From an uncultured Bacteroidota bacterium (GTDB lineage: Bacteria; Bacteroidota; Bacteroidia; Flavobacteriales; Flavobacteriaceae), in assembly GCA_903920835.1 (NCBI GenBank), contig CAIXNQ010000153.1, forward strand, positions 1 through 17,203: a stretch of 17,203 nucleotides of DNA, read 5' to 3'. This document shows positions 1-8,256 of the stretch, piece by piece. Each line of letters opens with the position of its first letter. The first letter of the stretch is position 1. A model generated the notes under the pieces. It was not told where the DNA came from. It did not search any database and saw nothing but the letters and a program-made list of their open reading frames with translations. Made by a program: the position numbers and the translations under genes.

Positions 1-471
1 CAAACCAATTTTACGCCCGAGACTTTTGTTGACAGTAAATTTTCGGCATTTTTTCTCTCCGAAAGTTTGTTTAATGACAATGGTTTGGGCGAAGGTGGCA
101 GTCGTTTTAATGGTGCTATCGTTGACGACTGGAATGGTTTCTTTGATGGCAAAATAGATAAAACAGACCTTTCTTATTTTTTAATCGATTCGAGTAGTGT
201 TGCGGTTCATGATTTGTATCAGTATTTTGAGCATCACAAAACCAATAAAAATGCCGAGAAATGGGAGCCGAAAATCAATCTTAGCAATAAAAAATTTAAG
301 CAATTTATCACGTTTCTGCATTATGCAAAACCAATAGAGAAAGCGTCTGTTAGTCCAGAATATTGGGATTATGAAGAAATTCAAAAAAAACGATTTACAG
401 ATCAAGAATGGATTGCCGAAATTGCCAAACAATATAAAAAAACATCAAATGATTTTTTGAAAAACCGTTAA
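1..471 (+). CDS. Hypothetical protein, upstream part of an interrupted TPR-like protein (5' partial)
   Basis: The frame is open from the first base of the window to the TAA at 469-471, so this is the end of a gene that starts outside. A TTG at 67 could be read as a start, but the frame continues upstream without a stop and there is no reason to prefer it. The 156 visible residues are hydrophilic and rich in Asn, Lys and aromatic residues, with no membrane segment and no domain I can name. After the stop the same frame stays open through Trp-Phe-Gln-Val straight into the Met of the next gene, with no room for a promoter or translation signals. I infer that this and the next gene were one protein, split by a nonsense change. 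Two separate genes in a row is the alternative. Confidence 0.6.
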   Translation, partial: QTNFTPETFVDSKFSAFFLSESLFNDNGLGEGGSRFNGAIVDDWNGFFDGKIDKTDLSYFLIDSSSVAVHDLYQYFEHHKTNKNAEKWEPKINLSNKKFKQFITFLHYAKPIEKASVSPEYWDYEEIQKKRFTDQEWIAEIAKQYKKTSNDFLKNR

Positions 472-483
472 TGGTTTCAAGTT

Positions 484-2151
484 ATGAAAGCCTATTTTTA
501 TAGCGATAAGCCACAAGAAGCAATAACTTTCTTTGAAAAAACTTCAGGCAAACAACCTAAGAATACTTTATATTATCGTGCTGTTTCGTATCTTGGAGGT
601 ATCTATGCTAGAACAGGAAAAAGTGCTAAAGCCAATTATTGCTACAGTCTAGTTTTTGATAAATGCCCAGAATTGCAGGTGGTTGCTGCTTTTTGTTTCA
701 GTCCGCAAGAGAACAAAGATTGGAATGAAGTTATGCAAATGACACAATCGAATGAAGAGAAGGTTGCACTTTGGGCAATCAGAGGATATTATAACGACGA
801 AGAAAATGCCATAAGAAATATTTATGCTTTAAATCCAAAAAGTGATTATTTAGAATTGCTTTTGAGCCGATTGGTCAATCATTTGGAGTTGAAAACCAAT
901 AAAACCAACAATCAATTATTTCCAGACGAACAAATTGTCAATTTAGACACTTTACATAAATCTACCTTAGATTTAATCCGTTCGATTGCCGATGCGAAGG
1001 TTTGCAAAAAACCTTATTTATGGGATATTTCTGCGGGTTATATCGAAACAATGTATGGCAATTTTGACAAAGCAACAATCTATTTTGACAATGCCGAACG
1101 ATTGATGCCAAAAACAGCTTTAGCTCAAAACCAACTTCGATTGCTTCGATTTGTGAATAATTTAAGCAGCATGAAAACGCTTAATGATAAAAATAAAGCT
1201 TCGCTGTTGGCTGATTTGAATTGGCTTTATTCCGAATTGCCGAACCAGCAAAGTGATTCATTTAGGTTTCATAACGCCGTGAGCTGGAGTAAAATCATGA
1301 TTTCGGAATTATTTAAAAAACAAAACGACGCTGTGTTTGCTGAGTTGTTTTCGAGCAATGTTGCGTTTTATGATAATAAAGAAAATTTGACAGCCATGAA
1401 ACGTTTTTTACTCAAAACAAATAAAAACGCTTTTGAACAATTGGCAATTAAAATTTATCAACTTACTCTTGAAGATATTAATCAGTTTGAAGCCGTTGTA
1501 GCTACTTTTGAAAATCATATTGATAAAGCTATTGCGCTTGTACAAAACACGGATGACTTTAAAAACAGAACTTTGGGAGGCAATCCTTTCAGTGGAAAAA
1601 TTAAAGATTGCAACGATTGCGACCATGCCAACGAACAGAAAAAGTATTACACCATTCTTGATTTCTTGAAAACCATTCGCAAAATGCAAAATGAAGTTGC
1701 GGCTGGCAAAGATGTTTATTTGAATAATCTACTCCTTGGAAATGCGTTTTATAACATCACTTTTTTTGGCAATGCTAGAGCATTTTATGAGGGACAAATC
1801 ATGAGTTCGAGTAGTTATTTAGAGAATTTTCCTGAAGAAAAACGAAATTTAATTTCAGATTGCAGTAAGCCGAATTATTATTATCAAAAAGCTTTTGAAG
1901 CTGCTACTAACGATGAGCAAAAGGCAAAATGTCAATATTTATTGGCAAAATGTGAGCGCAACGAATATTATAACGGAAAGATTGTTTTTGAAAATAACTA
2001 TTGGACCACCAAATACGACCAAATAGATTTTCGTGCTTGGGACGGATTTGTAACACTGAACAAACAATATTCTAAAACGAAGTTTTATCAAGAAGTTCTT
2101 GCCGAGTGTGGTTATTTTAAAACCTATTTATTTAGCATCAAGCAAGATTAA
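484..2151 (+). CDS. TPR-like hypothetical protein, downstream part of the interrupted gene
   Basis: This part encodes 555 residues, all soluble, with helix-rich TPR-like stretches. Residues 1-60 read as paired helices around PQEAITFFEK and AKANYCYSLVF; more lie near YIETMYGNFDKATIYFDNAE and LLLGNAFYNITFFGNARAFY. A Cys-rich spot, DCNDCDH, lies near residue 380. It resembles long flavobacterial hypothetical proteins that track a count of repeats rather than an enzyme, and I cannot name a function. No signal peptide or TANNTTTG/ribosome-binding signal precedes the ATG, and the frame reads back through four sense codons to the TAA at 469-471. The true protein therefore probably begins far upstream and this ATG is internal. 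The stop codon overlaps that of comF on the other strand (tail to tail, 4 bp), leaving no intergenic terminator. Confidence 0.7.
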   Translation: MKAYFYSDKPQEAITFFEKTSGKQPKNTLYYRAVSYLGGIYARTGKSAKANYCYSLVFDKCPELQVVAAFCFSPQENKDWNEVMQMTQSNEEKVALWAIRGYYNDEENAIRNIYALNPKSDYLELLLSRLVNHLELKTNKTNNQLFPDEQIVNLDTLHKSTLDLIRSIADAKVCKKPYLWDISAGYIETMYGNFDKATIYFDNAERLMPKTALAQNQLRLLRFVNNLSSMKTLNDKNKASLLADLNWLYSELPNQQSDSFRFHNAVSWSKIMISELFKKQNDAVFAELFSSNVAFYDNKENLTAMKRFLLKTNKNAFEQLAIKIYQLTLEDINQFEAVVATFENHIDKAIALVQNTDDFKNRTLGGNPFSGKIKDCNDCDHANEQKKYYTILDFLKTIRKMQNEVAAGKDVYLNNLLLGNAFYNITFFGNARAFYEGQIMSSSSYLENFPEEKRNLISDCSKPNYYYQKAFEAATNDEQKAKCQYLLAKCERNEYYNGKIVFENNYWTTKYDQIDFRAWDGFVTLNKQYSKTKFYQEVLAECGYFKTYLFSIKQD

Positions 2152-2831
2152 GAATGCGACATTGCGATGCACGCAATGCTAATTTTAGCTCCTGGTATTT
2201 GAAATAATGCTTTTGAACAAGCTTCAAGCGTTGCACCAGAAGTCAGTACATCATCAACAAGTAAAAAATGTTTGTTTTGATGATTTTCTGTGTTTGTAAT
2301 CTCAAAAATATTTTCAGACTGCGCAGTTCTTCCAGAAAAGTCTTTCTTGGTTTGTGATTTGGCATAAATTTTTCTGACCAAAATATCAGGATTGTAAGGT
2401 TTATTAAGACCCGCAGCAATGGCTTTTCCAAAAGTTGTCACTTGATTATAGCCGCGTTCTTTCAATCGCTTTTTATGCAACGGAACCGGAATAATTTCAT
2501 CAACTGATTTCAGGATTTCAACGTTTTTTAAGTCCTCAACAAACCAATCCCCCATGGCTTTTCCGATAGATTCATGTCCTTTGTATTTCAAGTTATGAAT
2601 CAACATTTGAACAATTCCCTTTTTGTGAAAGTAACAATGCGTCGCGGCAAACTCTAATGGAACTCTGCCGTAAAAGCGCAAAAAACATTCGTTTTCAATG
2701 CTCAAAAAATGATTTGTTATTGGAATTTCGTGTCGGCAATTGGTGCAAATTACTTTTTCGTCAGACAATAAAAATGCTTCACAACCAGCACAAACAGGCG
2801 GATAAAACAAATCTATAATCTTTTGAAACAT
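2148..2831 (-). CDS. comF: ComF family protein (phosphoribosyltransferase-like)
   Basis: 227 residues, the normal length for ComF. The N-terminus has a zinc-ribbon-like double pair, CAGC at 14-17 and CTNC at 29-32. The C-terminal half is a type I phosphoribosyltransferase fold with the PRPP loop LVDDVLTSGAT at 191-201. The family signatures IPVPLHKKRLKERGYNQ (115-131) and KTKKDFSGR-like Q-T-K-K-D-F-S-G-R (160-168) are also present. In naturally competent bacteria ComF acts in the cytoplasm on incoming single-stranded DNA; elsewhere its substrate is unknown. It is the last gene of the - strand run, 38 bp after batE, so it is probably co-transcribed. Whether it has any tie to the Bat proteins cannot be told from the sequence. 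The family call is firm; the role in this organism is inferred. Confidence 0.93.
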   Translation of the reverse strand: MFQKIIDLFYPPVCAGCEAFLLSDEKVICTNCRHEIPITNHFLSIENECFLRFYGRVPLEFAATHCYFHKKGIVQMLIHNLKYKGHESIGKAMGDWFVEDLKNVEILKSVDEIIPVPLHKKRLKERGYNQVTTFGKAIAAGLNKPYNPDILVRKIYAKSQTKKDFSGRTAQSENIFEITNTENHQNKHFLLVDDVLTSGATLEACSKALFQIPGAKISIACIAMSHS

Positions 2832-2869
2832 ATTTTGAGGTATAAAGATTTAGAAATAACCTTTAGAAG

Positions 2870-3616
2870 CTAGTCTTTAACTTCTTTAATGGCGCTGGCT
2901 TCAATCCAACCTGTGGTTTCGTCAACCAATTGCACTTTTCTGTAATTATCCAGCGCTTCTTTAATCATTACTTTTGTTCCTTCATGAAGTACTAACACAT
3001 CGGGGCTGCTTGATTTTGGTTCGCTTTTTAAAGGTGTGATTTCACTAAAAACAATCGCAGGTTTTTCGTTTTCAAAGCGGGTTTTTTCAAAAAATGCTGC
3101 CGCCAAACTTACACAAACCAACACTAAAGCAACTGACATTCCGATAAAGAAGAATCTTTTTGAGAGCGTGGTTTCAGAAAAGTAATATCCTAAGAATAGT
3201 CCTAAAAACAAGAAAGCAATAATAACGGCAATCCACGCCCAAGTGTTGTAGTGATATAAATTTGTAAAGTTTTGAAGCCATTTTGCAAAACCAACTTTCG
3301 GAACTTCTTTGATTTCGTCAATTTTTAATTTCTCTGCAAAAAGCAAATTGTTTTTTATTTCAACATCCGTTGGGTTCAATAGCAGAGCTTTTTCATAATA
3401 GAATATTGCTGGAGCTACTTTATTCATTTTATAATAGCAATTTGCCATATTGAAATAAAGTTCGGCAGAATGTTTTTTTGAGCTTAAAACAGTTTCGTAG
3501 GCTTTTATAGCTTCAGAATAATTTCCTTTTTTATAGAGCGTGTTTCCTTCTTCAAAATCATTTTTTGCAAACAAAATTTGAGAAAGCAACAACACGATGT
3601 AAACTATATTTTTCAT
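2870..3616 (-). CDS. batE: BatE: TPR and SH3-domain membrane protein
   Basis: 248 residues. A signal peptide or anchor (1-17) leads into two or three TPR motifs (about 20-95, with GNTLYKKGNYSEAIKAYE and ANCYYKMNKVAPAIFYYEKA). Two hydrophobic segments follow (about 126-146 and 154-176), then a bacterial SH3-like domain (about 186-245, ending TTGWIEASAIKEV). This TPR-TM-TM-SH3 order is that of BatE in Bacteroides and Leptospira aerotolerance operons. The soluble parts are predicted in the periplasm, where the SH3 domain could bind peptidoglycan or a partner. It lies 28 bp after batD and 38 bp before comF on the same strand, so it is one operon member. The molecular function of Bat proteins is not settled; loss in some species lowers oxidative-stress tolerance. 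Confidence 0.9.
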   Translation of the reverse strand: MKNIVYIVLLLSQILFAKNDFEEGNTLYKKGNYSEAIKAYETVLSSKKHSAELYFNMANCYYKMNKVAPAIFYYEKALLLNPTDVEIKNNLLFAEKLKIDEIKEVPKVGFAKWLQNFTNLYHYNTWAWIAVIIAFLFLGLFLGYYFSETTLSKRFFFIGMSVALVLVCVSLAAAFFEKTRFENEKPAIVFSEITPLKSEPKSSSPDVLVLHEGTKVMIKEALDNYRKVQLVDETTGWIEASAIKEVKD

Positions 3617-3644
3617 TTAGTAATAGAATGAATGGTTTTGTAAC

Positions 3645-5402
3645 TTAAATTTGTTTCTCTAAAGCGGTGATTATAGACACTGCTTTATCATAATCTTGTT
3701 GAATTGCAGAGCTTGTTGCAGGAGCATATCGTGCCAATTCGCAATTTTCTGTCAAATCTATAAATGCGGTCACGGTTTCTAGGTTTGCACCTCTTGACAA
3801 AAGCAAATCTTGAATGTTGTCTTTGCTCATTTCTGAAGTTTCAATATGTAATTTGGCTTTCAAGAAATTGTGCATTGCCTTTTCTAAAGCGATATAGAAC
3901 GGTTCTTTGTTACCTAAATACTTTTTAGCTTCCGAAAGGTATTTTTTAGCCAATTTATTATTCATTCGGATTTTATTTCCTGCAACATCGCTATCAAGCG
4001 CTTCTTTTTTCTTCTTAAATAAAATCACTAAAGGAATTGCTAAAAGCGGTGCGCAAAGCAACAAGTAAAACAATTTTGACCCCATGAAGTCTTTTTTGTT
4101 TCGTGATATTAAAGCTGTATTTAGCTTAATGTATTTGAACTGCTGAGTTGCTAGAACTCTAGATTTCGCATTCGACGGTTCGTTTGAAGCAATCGAATTG
4201 GCGACTTTTGGACCGTCTAAAACATTAATCGATACTTCTTTTGAAGTAATTGTTTTGTAAGTTCCAGAACTTAAATCAAAATATGAAAAACGAATAGGTT
4301 TGATGGTATATTGTCCTTTGAATTGCGGAATGATGGTGTATTTATCTACAATCGAACCTTGCATTCCTGTTAAAGGTGTGCTGACATTTTCTTTGTGTTC
4401 AGGATCATACATTTCTAAAGAATTCGGCACAACAGGTTTTGGTAGCGAGAATAATTTTAAATTTCCAGTTCCAGAAACGCTGATGTTTAAATCTAGTGAT
4501 TCTCCGTTTTTCAGAGTTGTTTTAGATGGAACAACTTTAAAGTCAAATCGTCCAACTGCTCCCGAAAAATCTTCTGGTTTTCCAGATGAAGGCAATGGTT
4601 TTACATTTATAGATTTGGCTCCTGCCGAAACACGTTTGCTATCGTTAGTGACCATTACTTGTCCGAAAATATTTCTTCTTCCGGTCGGAAGTTGCACGTC
4701 AACATCGAGTGAGAGTGGTTCTATTTCAAGTTTCCCTGATTTTTGAGGATATAAAACTGTTTTTCTGAGTACTACAAATCGGTAGTTTTCTCCGTTATAT
4801 TTTCCTTGTTCTAAAACCAATTGCTTGATGTCGATATTTTGACTCCAAAAATCATTGTACTTTGGTTTGTTTAACTCGCGCCAATTTGAAATTCCGATAT
4901 TGTTACTGAAATACAATTTATAAACTACCGTAATTGGTTCGTTTAAATATGGATTTCCTTTTGAAACATCGGCAACCAAATGCAATTCTGTGTCGGCTGA
5001 AAGTTGCGTGTCATTTGGATCTTTTGGTTTTTCGACAGCGTTTGTAACAGTAACTTTTATAGGATTTGTTTTATACGTTTGTCCGTTAATTTCTATAGAT
5101 GCTTGACGAATAGTAAGCGTTCCTTTTTGTTGTGGCAACAAATAATAGGAATACGTTTTGTTAAAAGAACTTCTTCCATTTACCCACGATTGGCTTACTT
5201 GTTGGCTTGGTCCGCCCACGACTCTAAATCCGTCAGCAGCAAAAGGCGGCGGCGTAAAATTATCACCGTCAGCATTCATAGTGAAGTCGATTCGGAGATT
5301 TTCATTTATTCCTAATGTATTTTTTGACACTTTGGCTTCAAATTGAACTTGAGCCCAAAGTCCTTGAAAACTAAGAAGGAGTAATAAAATATATTTTTTC
5401 AT
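3645..5402 (-). CDS. batD: BatD: periplasmic beta-rich oxygen tolerance protein
   Basis: 585 residues with a clear signal peptide (1-17, ending LWA before QVQFEAKV). A long beta-strand-rich periplasmic region (18-440) includes the family pattern PPPFAADGFRVVGGPSQ near 51-66. One transmembrane segment lies at about 444-462, followed by KKKK and a helical cytoplasmic tail of about 120 residues (AKKYLSEAKKYL, LEKAMHNFLKAKL). This is the usual BatD layout. It follows batC by 37 bp and precedes batE by 28 bp. In current models BatD sits beside the VWA proteins BatA and BatB in the inner membrane. This operon also encodes a shorter BatD-like protein upstream of batA, so two related proteins may work at different steps. 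No broken or missing region is seen. Confidence 0.93.
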   Translation of the reverse strand: MKKYILLLLLSFQGLWAQVQFEAKVSKNTLGINENLRIDFTMNADGDNFTPPPFAADGFRVVGGPSQQVSQSWVNGRSSFNKTYSYYLLPQQKGTLTIRQASIEINGQTYKTNPIKVTVTNAVEKPKDPNDTQLSADTELHLVADVSKGNPYLNEPITVVYKLYFSNNIGISNWRELNKPKYNDFWSQNIDIKQLVLEQGKYNGENYRFVVLRKTVLYPQKSGKLEIEPLSLDVDVQLPTGRRNIFGQVMVTNDSKRVSAGAKSINVKPLPSSGKPEDFSGAVGRFDFKVVPSKTTLKNGESLDLNISVSGTGNLKLFSLPKPVVPNSLEMYDPEHKENVSTPLTGMQGSIVDKYTIIPQFKGQYTIKPIRFSYFDLSSGTYKTITSKEVSINVLDGPKVANSIASNEPSNAKSRVLATQQFKYIKLNTALISRNKKDFMGSKLFYLLLCAPLLAIPLVILFKKKKEALDSDVAGNKIRMNNKLAKKYLSEAKKYLGNKEPFYIALEKAMHNFLKAKLHIETSEMSKDNIQDLLLSRGANLETVTAFIDLTENCELARYAPATSSAIQQDYDKAVSIITALEKQI

Positions 5403-5439
5403 TGTTCTTGTAGCTATCTCGATTTTTGTTGTTTTTATT

Positions 5440-6192
5440 TTACCAGTCTTTCTCTGGTTTGTTCGGATTTACTTTAACTTGTTTTGCTTTGACCTTGTCT
5501 TGAATTTTTTTCTCTTCATTGTTCACAGCGTCAAGTAAGTTTTCTAAGCGTTCTTTTGAAATTCCGCCCGGAGTTGGTTTTGGTTTTCCATCGTTTTTAG
5601 ATTTGTCGTCTTTCTTGTCTGACTTATCTTTATTTTTAGCTCCTTTGTCGTCTTTCTTATCTTTATCGCCGTCTTTTTTATCGTCTTTTTTGTCTTTTCC
5701 TTTATCTTTTTTGTCTTTGTTTTTGTCGTCTTTTTTATCCTTGTTTTTATCTTTATTGTTATCCGGATGTTCTTTTTTCATTTTTCGAGCCAAAGCATAA
5801 TTGTATCGGGTTTCCTCGTCGTCTGGATTATTTCTTAAGGCATTTTTATAGGCTTCAACAGCTTCGTCATAATTTTTTTCCAACATTAAAGAGTTGCCAA
5901 GATTGTGATAGGCATTATGTTTCTCTGGATGTGATTTTGATTTTGACAATGCTTTGTTGTAAGCCAATTTTGCTTCACCCACTTGATTTTGTTTGTAGAT
6001 TGCATTTCCTAAATTGTAGCTTGCAATTGCTTTTTTAGTCGAATTCGATGCAGAAATTCGATAGTTTGCTTCGGCATCGGCATATTTTCGAGCTGCAAAT
6101 GCTTCGTTAGCTTCGGGCAAATGAGTATCTTTTTCTTGAGCAAAAATAGCTGAAGTAAAAGATAATATGAATAGTAGAATTAACTTTTTCAT
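5440..6192 (-). CDS. batC: BatC: TPR protein with Lys/Asp-rich linker
   Basis: 250 residues. The signal peptide is 1-18 (ends IFA before QEKD). TPR motifs span about 24-138 (SYNLGNAIYKQNQVGEAKLAYNKAL and the repeat NLGNSLMLEKNYDEAVEAYK). A strikingly low-complexity Lys/Asp/Asn tract covers 147-203. A short conserved tail follows, PGGISKERLENLLDAVNN at 208-225, ending KPEKDW. The Gly-Gly-Ile-Ser and KDW ends are typical of flavobacterial BatC. The ATG overlaps the batB stop by one base (TAATG), which points to coupled translation and close stoichiometry with BatB. It is likely a periplasmic adaptor of the BatA/BatB VWA pair. The charged tract is probably a flexible spacer whose length can vary by slippage. 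Confidence 0.92.
   Translation of the reverse strand: MKKLILLFILSFTSAIFAQEKDTHLPEANEAFAARKYADAEANYRISASNSTKKAIASYNLGNAIYKQNQVGEAKLAYNKALSKSKSHPEKHNAYHNLGNSLMLEKNYDEAVEAYKNALRNNPDDEETRYNYALARKMKKEHPDNNKDKNKDKKDDKNKDKKDKGKDKKDDKKDGDKDKKDDKGAKNKDKSDKKDDKSKNDGKPKPTPGGISKERLENLLDAVNNEEKKIQDKVKAKQVKVNPNKPEKDW
5584..5754 (-). repeat. Low-complexity Lys/Asp codon tract inside batC
   Basis: On the - strand this stretch is built of GAY (Asp), AAR (Lys) and AAY (Asn) codons in loosely repeating 6-12 base units such as AAAGACAAAAAAGACGAT, coding for residues 147-203. It has no clean period but is highly internally similar, so replication slippage in multiples of three can change the linker length without breaking the frame. 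It explains the C/T-only look of the + strand here, including a spurious Phe/Ser/Leu-rich + strand frame. Confidence 0.8.
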
Positions 6193-7223
6193 TATTCTTT
6201 TTCGTTAAATAAATTCAACTTTTTAATCCAATTTGTTTTTCTTTCAAGGAAGAAAATATCTAAGAATAACAAAACAAATGCCATGCCTAAAAACCATTGA
6301 AATTGTGATTGATAATTTGCCATTTGAGTTGATTCGAATTCCGTTTTTTGAATATTGTCTAATGCGTTTTTGATGTAAGCCAAAACTTCTTTAGTGCTAT
6401 TTCCATTCACATAACCGCCTTTGGTTGCTTTGGCGATTTTGACTAAGCTAGCTTCATCCATTTTGGTAATTACTACTTCGTTTTTGTTATCTCTTTTGAA
6501 ACTTTGCGTAACTCCGTTTGATTTCAACGGAATCGGACCGCCTTTTTCGGTTCCAACGCCTATTGTTATAATCTTAATTCCGTTTTTTGTTGCTTCTTCT
6601 GCTGCTGCTGTTGCGCCATCTGAATGGTCTTCGCCGTCAGATATCATAATGAGCAATTTGCTTGTTTTTTGGTCATCAAAATAGTTTGACGATAGTTTAA
6701 TTGCTTCATCGAGCGAAGTTCCCTGCGAAGAAACAATATCTGGATTCATGCTTTGAAGAAACATTTTTGCAACGCCATAATCAGTAGTAATTGGCAAAAC
6801 AGGAAAAGCACTGCCTGCATAAGCAATAATTCCAATTCGGTCGCTGCCAAGTTGATTGATGATTTGTGAGACTAATTGCTTGCTTTTGTCCAAACGATTT
6901 GGCGCCACATCTTCACAAAGCATACTTTTTGAAACATCGACTGCAAAAACAATGTCGATTCCTTCTCGTTTTACTTTTTCTAATTTTGTTCCTATTTTTG
7001 GATTTACTAAACCAATAATCAAACAAGCTAAAGCTAAAGTTCTAACAACAAATTTTAGAATCGGTTTGAAAATAGATTTTTCTGGAGCTAGTTTTTTTAA
7101 TAATTCTAAGTCTCCAAATTCCCGCTGTTTTTTTCTTTTCCAATATAAATTATATAGAAAAACCACTACTAAAACAGGAATGATTAGTAAAAGGTATAAA
7201 TATTTTTTTTCGTCTAATTCCAT
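6192..7223 (-). CDS. batB: BatB: VWA-domain inner-membrane protein
   Basis: 343 residues. N-terminal hydrophobic segments lie at about 8-26 and 57-73, a VWA domain covers about 88-295, and a C-terminal transmembrane segment lies at about 309-328. The metal-ion-dependent adhesion site (MIDAS) is intact: DVSKS at 96-100, a Thr in the PITTDYG-GTSLDEA region, and ISDGEDHSDG further on. A conserved CEDVAPNR follows the MIDAS, as in BatA. It is very similar in layout to the batA product upstream, so the two are ancient paralogues that may form a heteromer, with their VWA domains outside the membrane. It follows batA by 31 bp and its stop overlaps the batC start by one base. MoxR-type ATPases are thought to act on such MIDAS proteins. 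Confidence 0.94.
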   Translation of the reverse strand: MELDEKKYLYLLLIIPVLVVVFLYNLYWKRKKQREFGDLELLKKLAPEKSIFKPILKFVVRTLALACLIIGLVNPKIGTKLEKVKREGIDIVFAVDVSKSMLCEDVAPNRLDKSKQLVSQIINQLGSDRIGIIAYAGSAFPVLPITTDYGVAKMFLQSMNPDIVSSQGTSLDEAIKLSSNYFDDQKTSKLLIMISDGEDHSDGATAAAEEATKNGIKIITIGVGTEKGGPIPLKSNGVTQSFKRDNKNEVVITKMDEASLVKIAKATKGGYVNGNSTKEVLAYIKNALDNIQKTEFESTQMANYQSQFQWFLGMAFVLLFLDIFFLERKTNWIKKLNLFNEKE

Positions 7224-7254
7224 TTTTAAAGTATTCCTTTTTTGAAATATTACG

Positions 7255-8256
7255 TTATATAAAACTTTTGAAAATAGTTTTTCTTAAACCAATTTCAAGC
7301 AACAAACACAAACCTGCCAACAGCGCTAATGGTCTGTATTTTTCGTCATAATCATAGAATTTAAGTTCTTCGATTTCGGTAGTTTCTAGTTTGTTGATTT
7401 CGTTGTAAATGATTTTTAATTTCTCGTTGCTTGTAGCTCTAAAATATTTTCCTCCAGTATTTTTTGCAATACTTTGAAGCAATTTTTCATCAATTTCGAC
7501 TTGCATCATTCTAAATAAAAACTGCCCGTTTGGCGTCATTGCATACGGAAATTCTGCCATTCCGTTGGTTCCGATGCCGATGGTGTAAACTTTAATTCCG
7601 TATTCTTTAGCAATATCTGAAGCGGTTTCGGGTTCAATAAATCCATTGTTGTTAACGCCATCTGTCAATAGAATAATGACTTTGCTTTTGGCTTTGCTGT
7701 CTTTTAATCTGTTGACAGCGGTTGCCAATCCCATTCCGATTCCAGTTCCATCTTGAAGCACATTGTCGTATTTAACGCTTTGAAGCGCATTTAAAACAAT
7801 GGATTTATCACTAGTAACTGGTGATTTTGTGTAAGCTTCAGAAGCATAAACTACCAATCCGATTCGGTCGTTTGGACGGTTTTCAACGAAAGATTTAGCC
7901 ACTTTCTTGAGGGCTTCCATTCGGTTTGGTTTTAAATCTTTGGCGAGCATACTGCCAGAAACGTCAATTGCCATAACAATATCAATTCCTTTGGTGCTTT
8001 TGGTTTTGTTGCTGATATCAACCGTTCTTGGTCGTGCCATGGCAACAATTATAAAACTTAATGCGAGTATTCTTAATACATAAAGCAATGGCTTTATTTT
8101 TGCTAAAATAGAACCAGAAGTCCCGAATCCTTTGGTTGAACTAATTTTTAAGGTTGCGGTTTGTTCTTTCCGCTTCCAAACATACCAACCAATTGCGATT
8201 GGCAAAAGTGCAAACAACCAAAAAAACTCAGGGTTTAAGAAAGTTACTTTTCCCAT
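7255..8256 (-). CDS. batA: BatA: VWA-domain inner-membrane protein
   Basis: 333 residues. Membrane segments at about 11-27 and 56-74 are followed by the Bat signature MARPR (73-77), a VWA domain (about 90-290), and a final hydrophobic segment near 309-325. The MIDAS motif DVSGS is at 98-102, with the later LTDGVNNNG loop also intact. The MIDAS-following KDLKPNR matches BatB. The ATG overlaps the stop of the upstream BatD-like gene by one base (TAATG), suggesting coupled translation. In Bacteroides fragilis this gene belongs to the aerotolerance operon; the biochemical action is still unknown. The call rests on domain order, the MIDAS and its place between a BatD-like gene and batB. Confidence 0.94.
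   Translation of the reverse strand: MGKVTFLNPEFFWLFALLPIAIGWYVWKRKEQTATLKISSTKGFGTSGSILAKIKPLLYVLRILALSFIIVAMARPRTVDISNKTKSTKGIDIVMAIDVSGSMLAKDLKPNRMEALKKVAKSFVENRPNDRIGLVVYASEAYTKSPVTSDKSIVLNALQSVKYDNVLQDGTGIGMGLATAVNRLKDSKAKSKVIILLTDGVNNNGFIEPETASDIAKEYGIKVYTIGIGTNGMAEFPYAMTPNGQFLFRMMQVEIDEKLLQSIAKNTGGKYFRATSNEKLKIIYNEINKLETTEIEELKFYDYDEKYRPLALLAGLCLLLEIGLRKTIFKSFI

Noticed and set aside
67..69. TTG start for the first gene
   Set aside because: The frame is open to the window edge, so the gene most likely starts further upstream.
4300..5346. Plus-strand frames inside batD
   Set aside because: Antisense shadows of a complete 585-residue gene with signal peptide and membrane segment.
5519..5800. 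Phe/Ser/Leu-rich + strand frame that looks like a membrane protein
   Set aside because: It is the complement of the Lys/Asp tract of batC.
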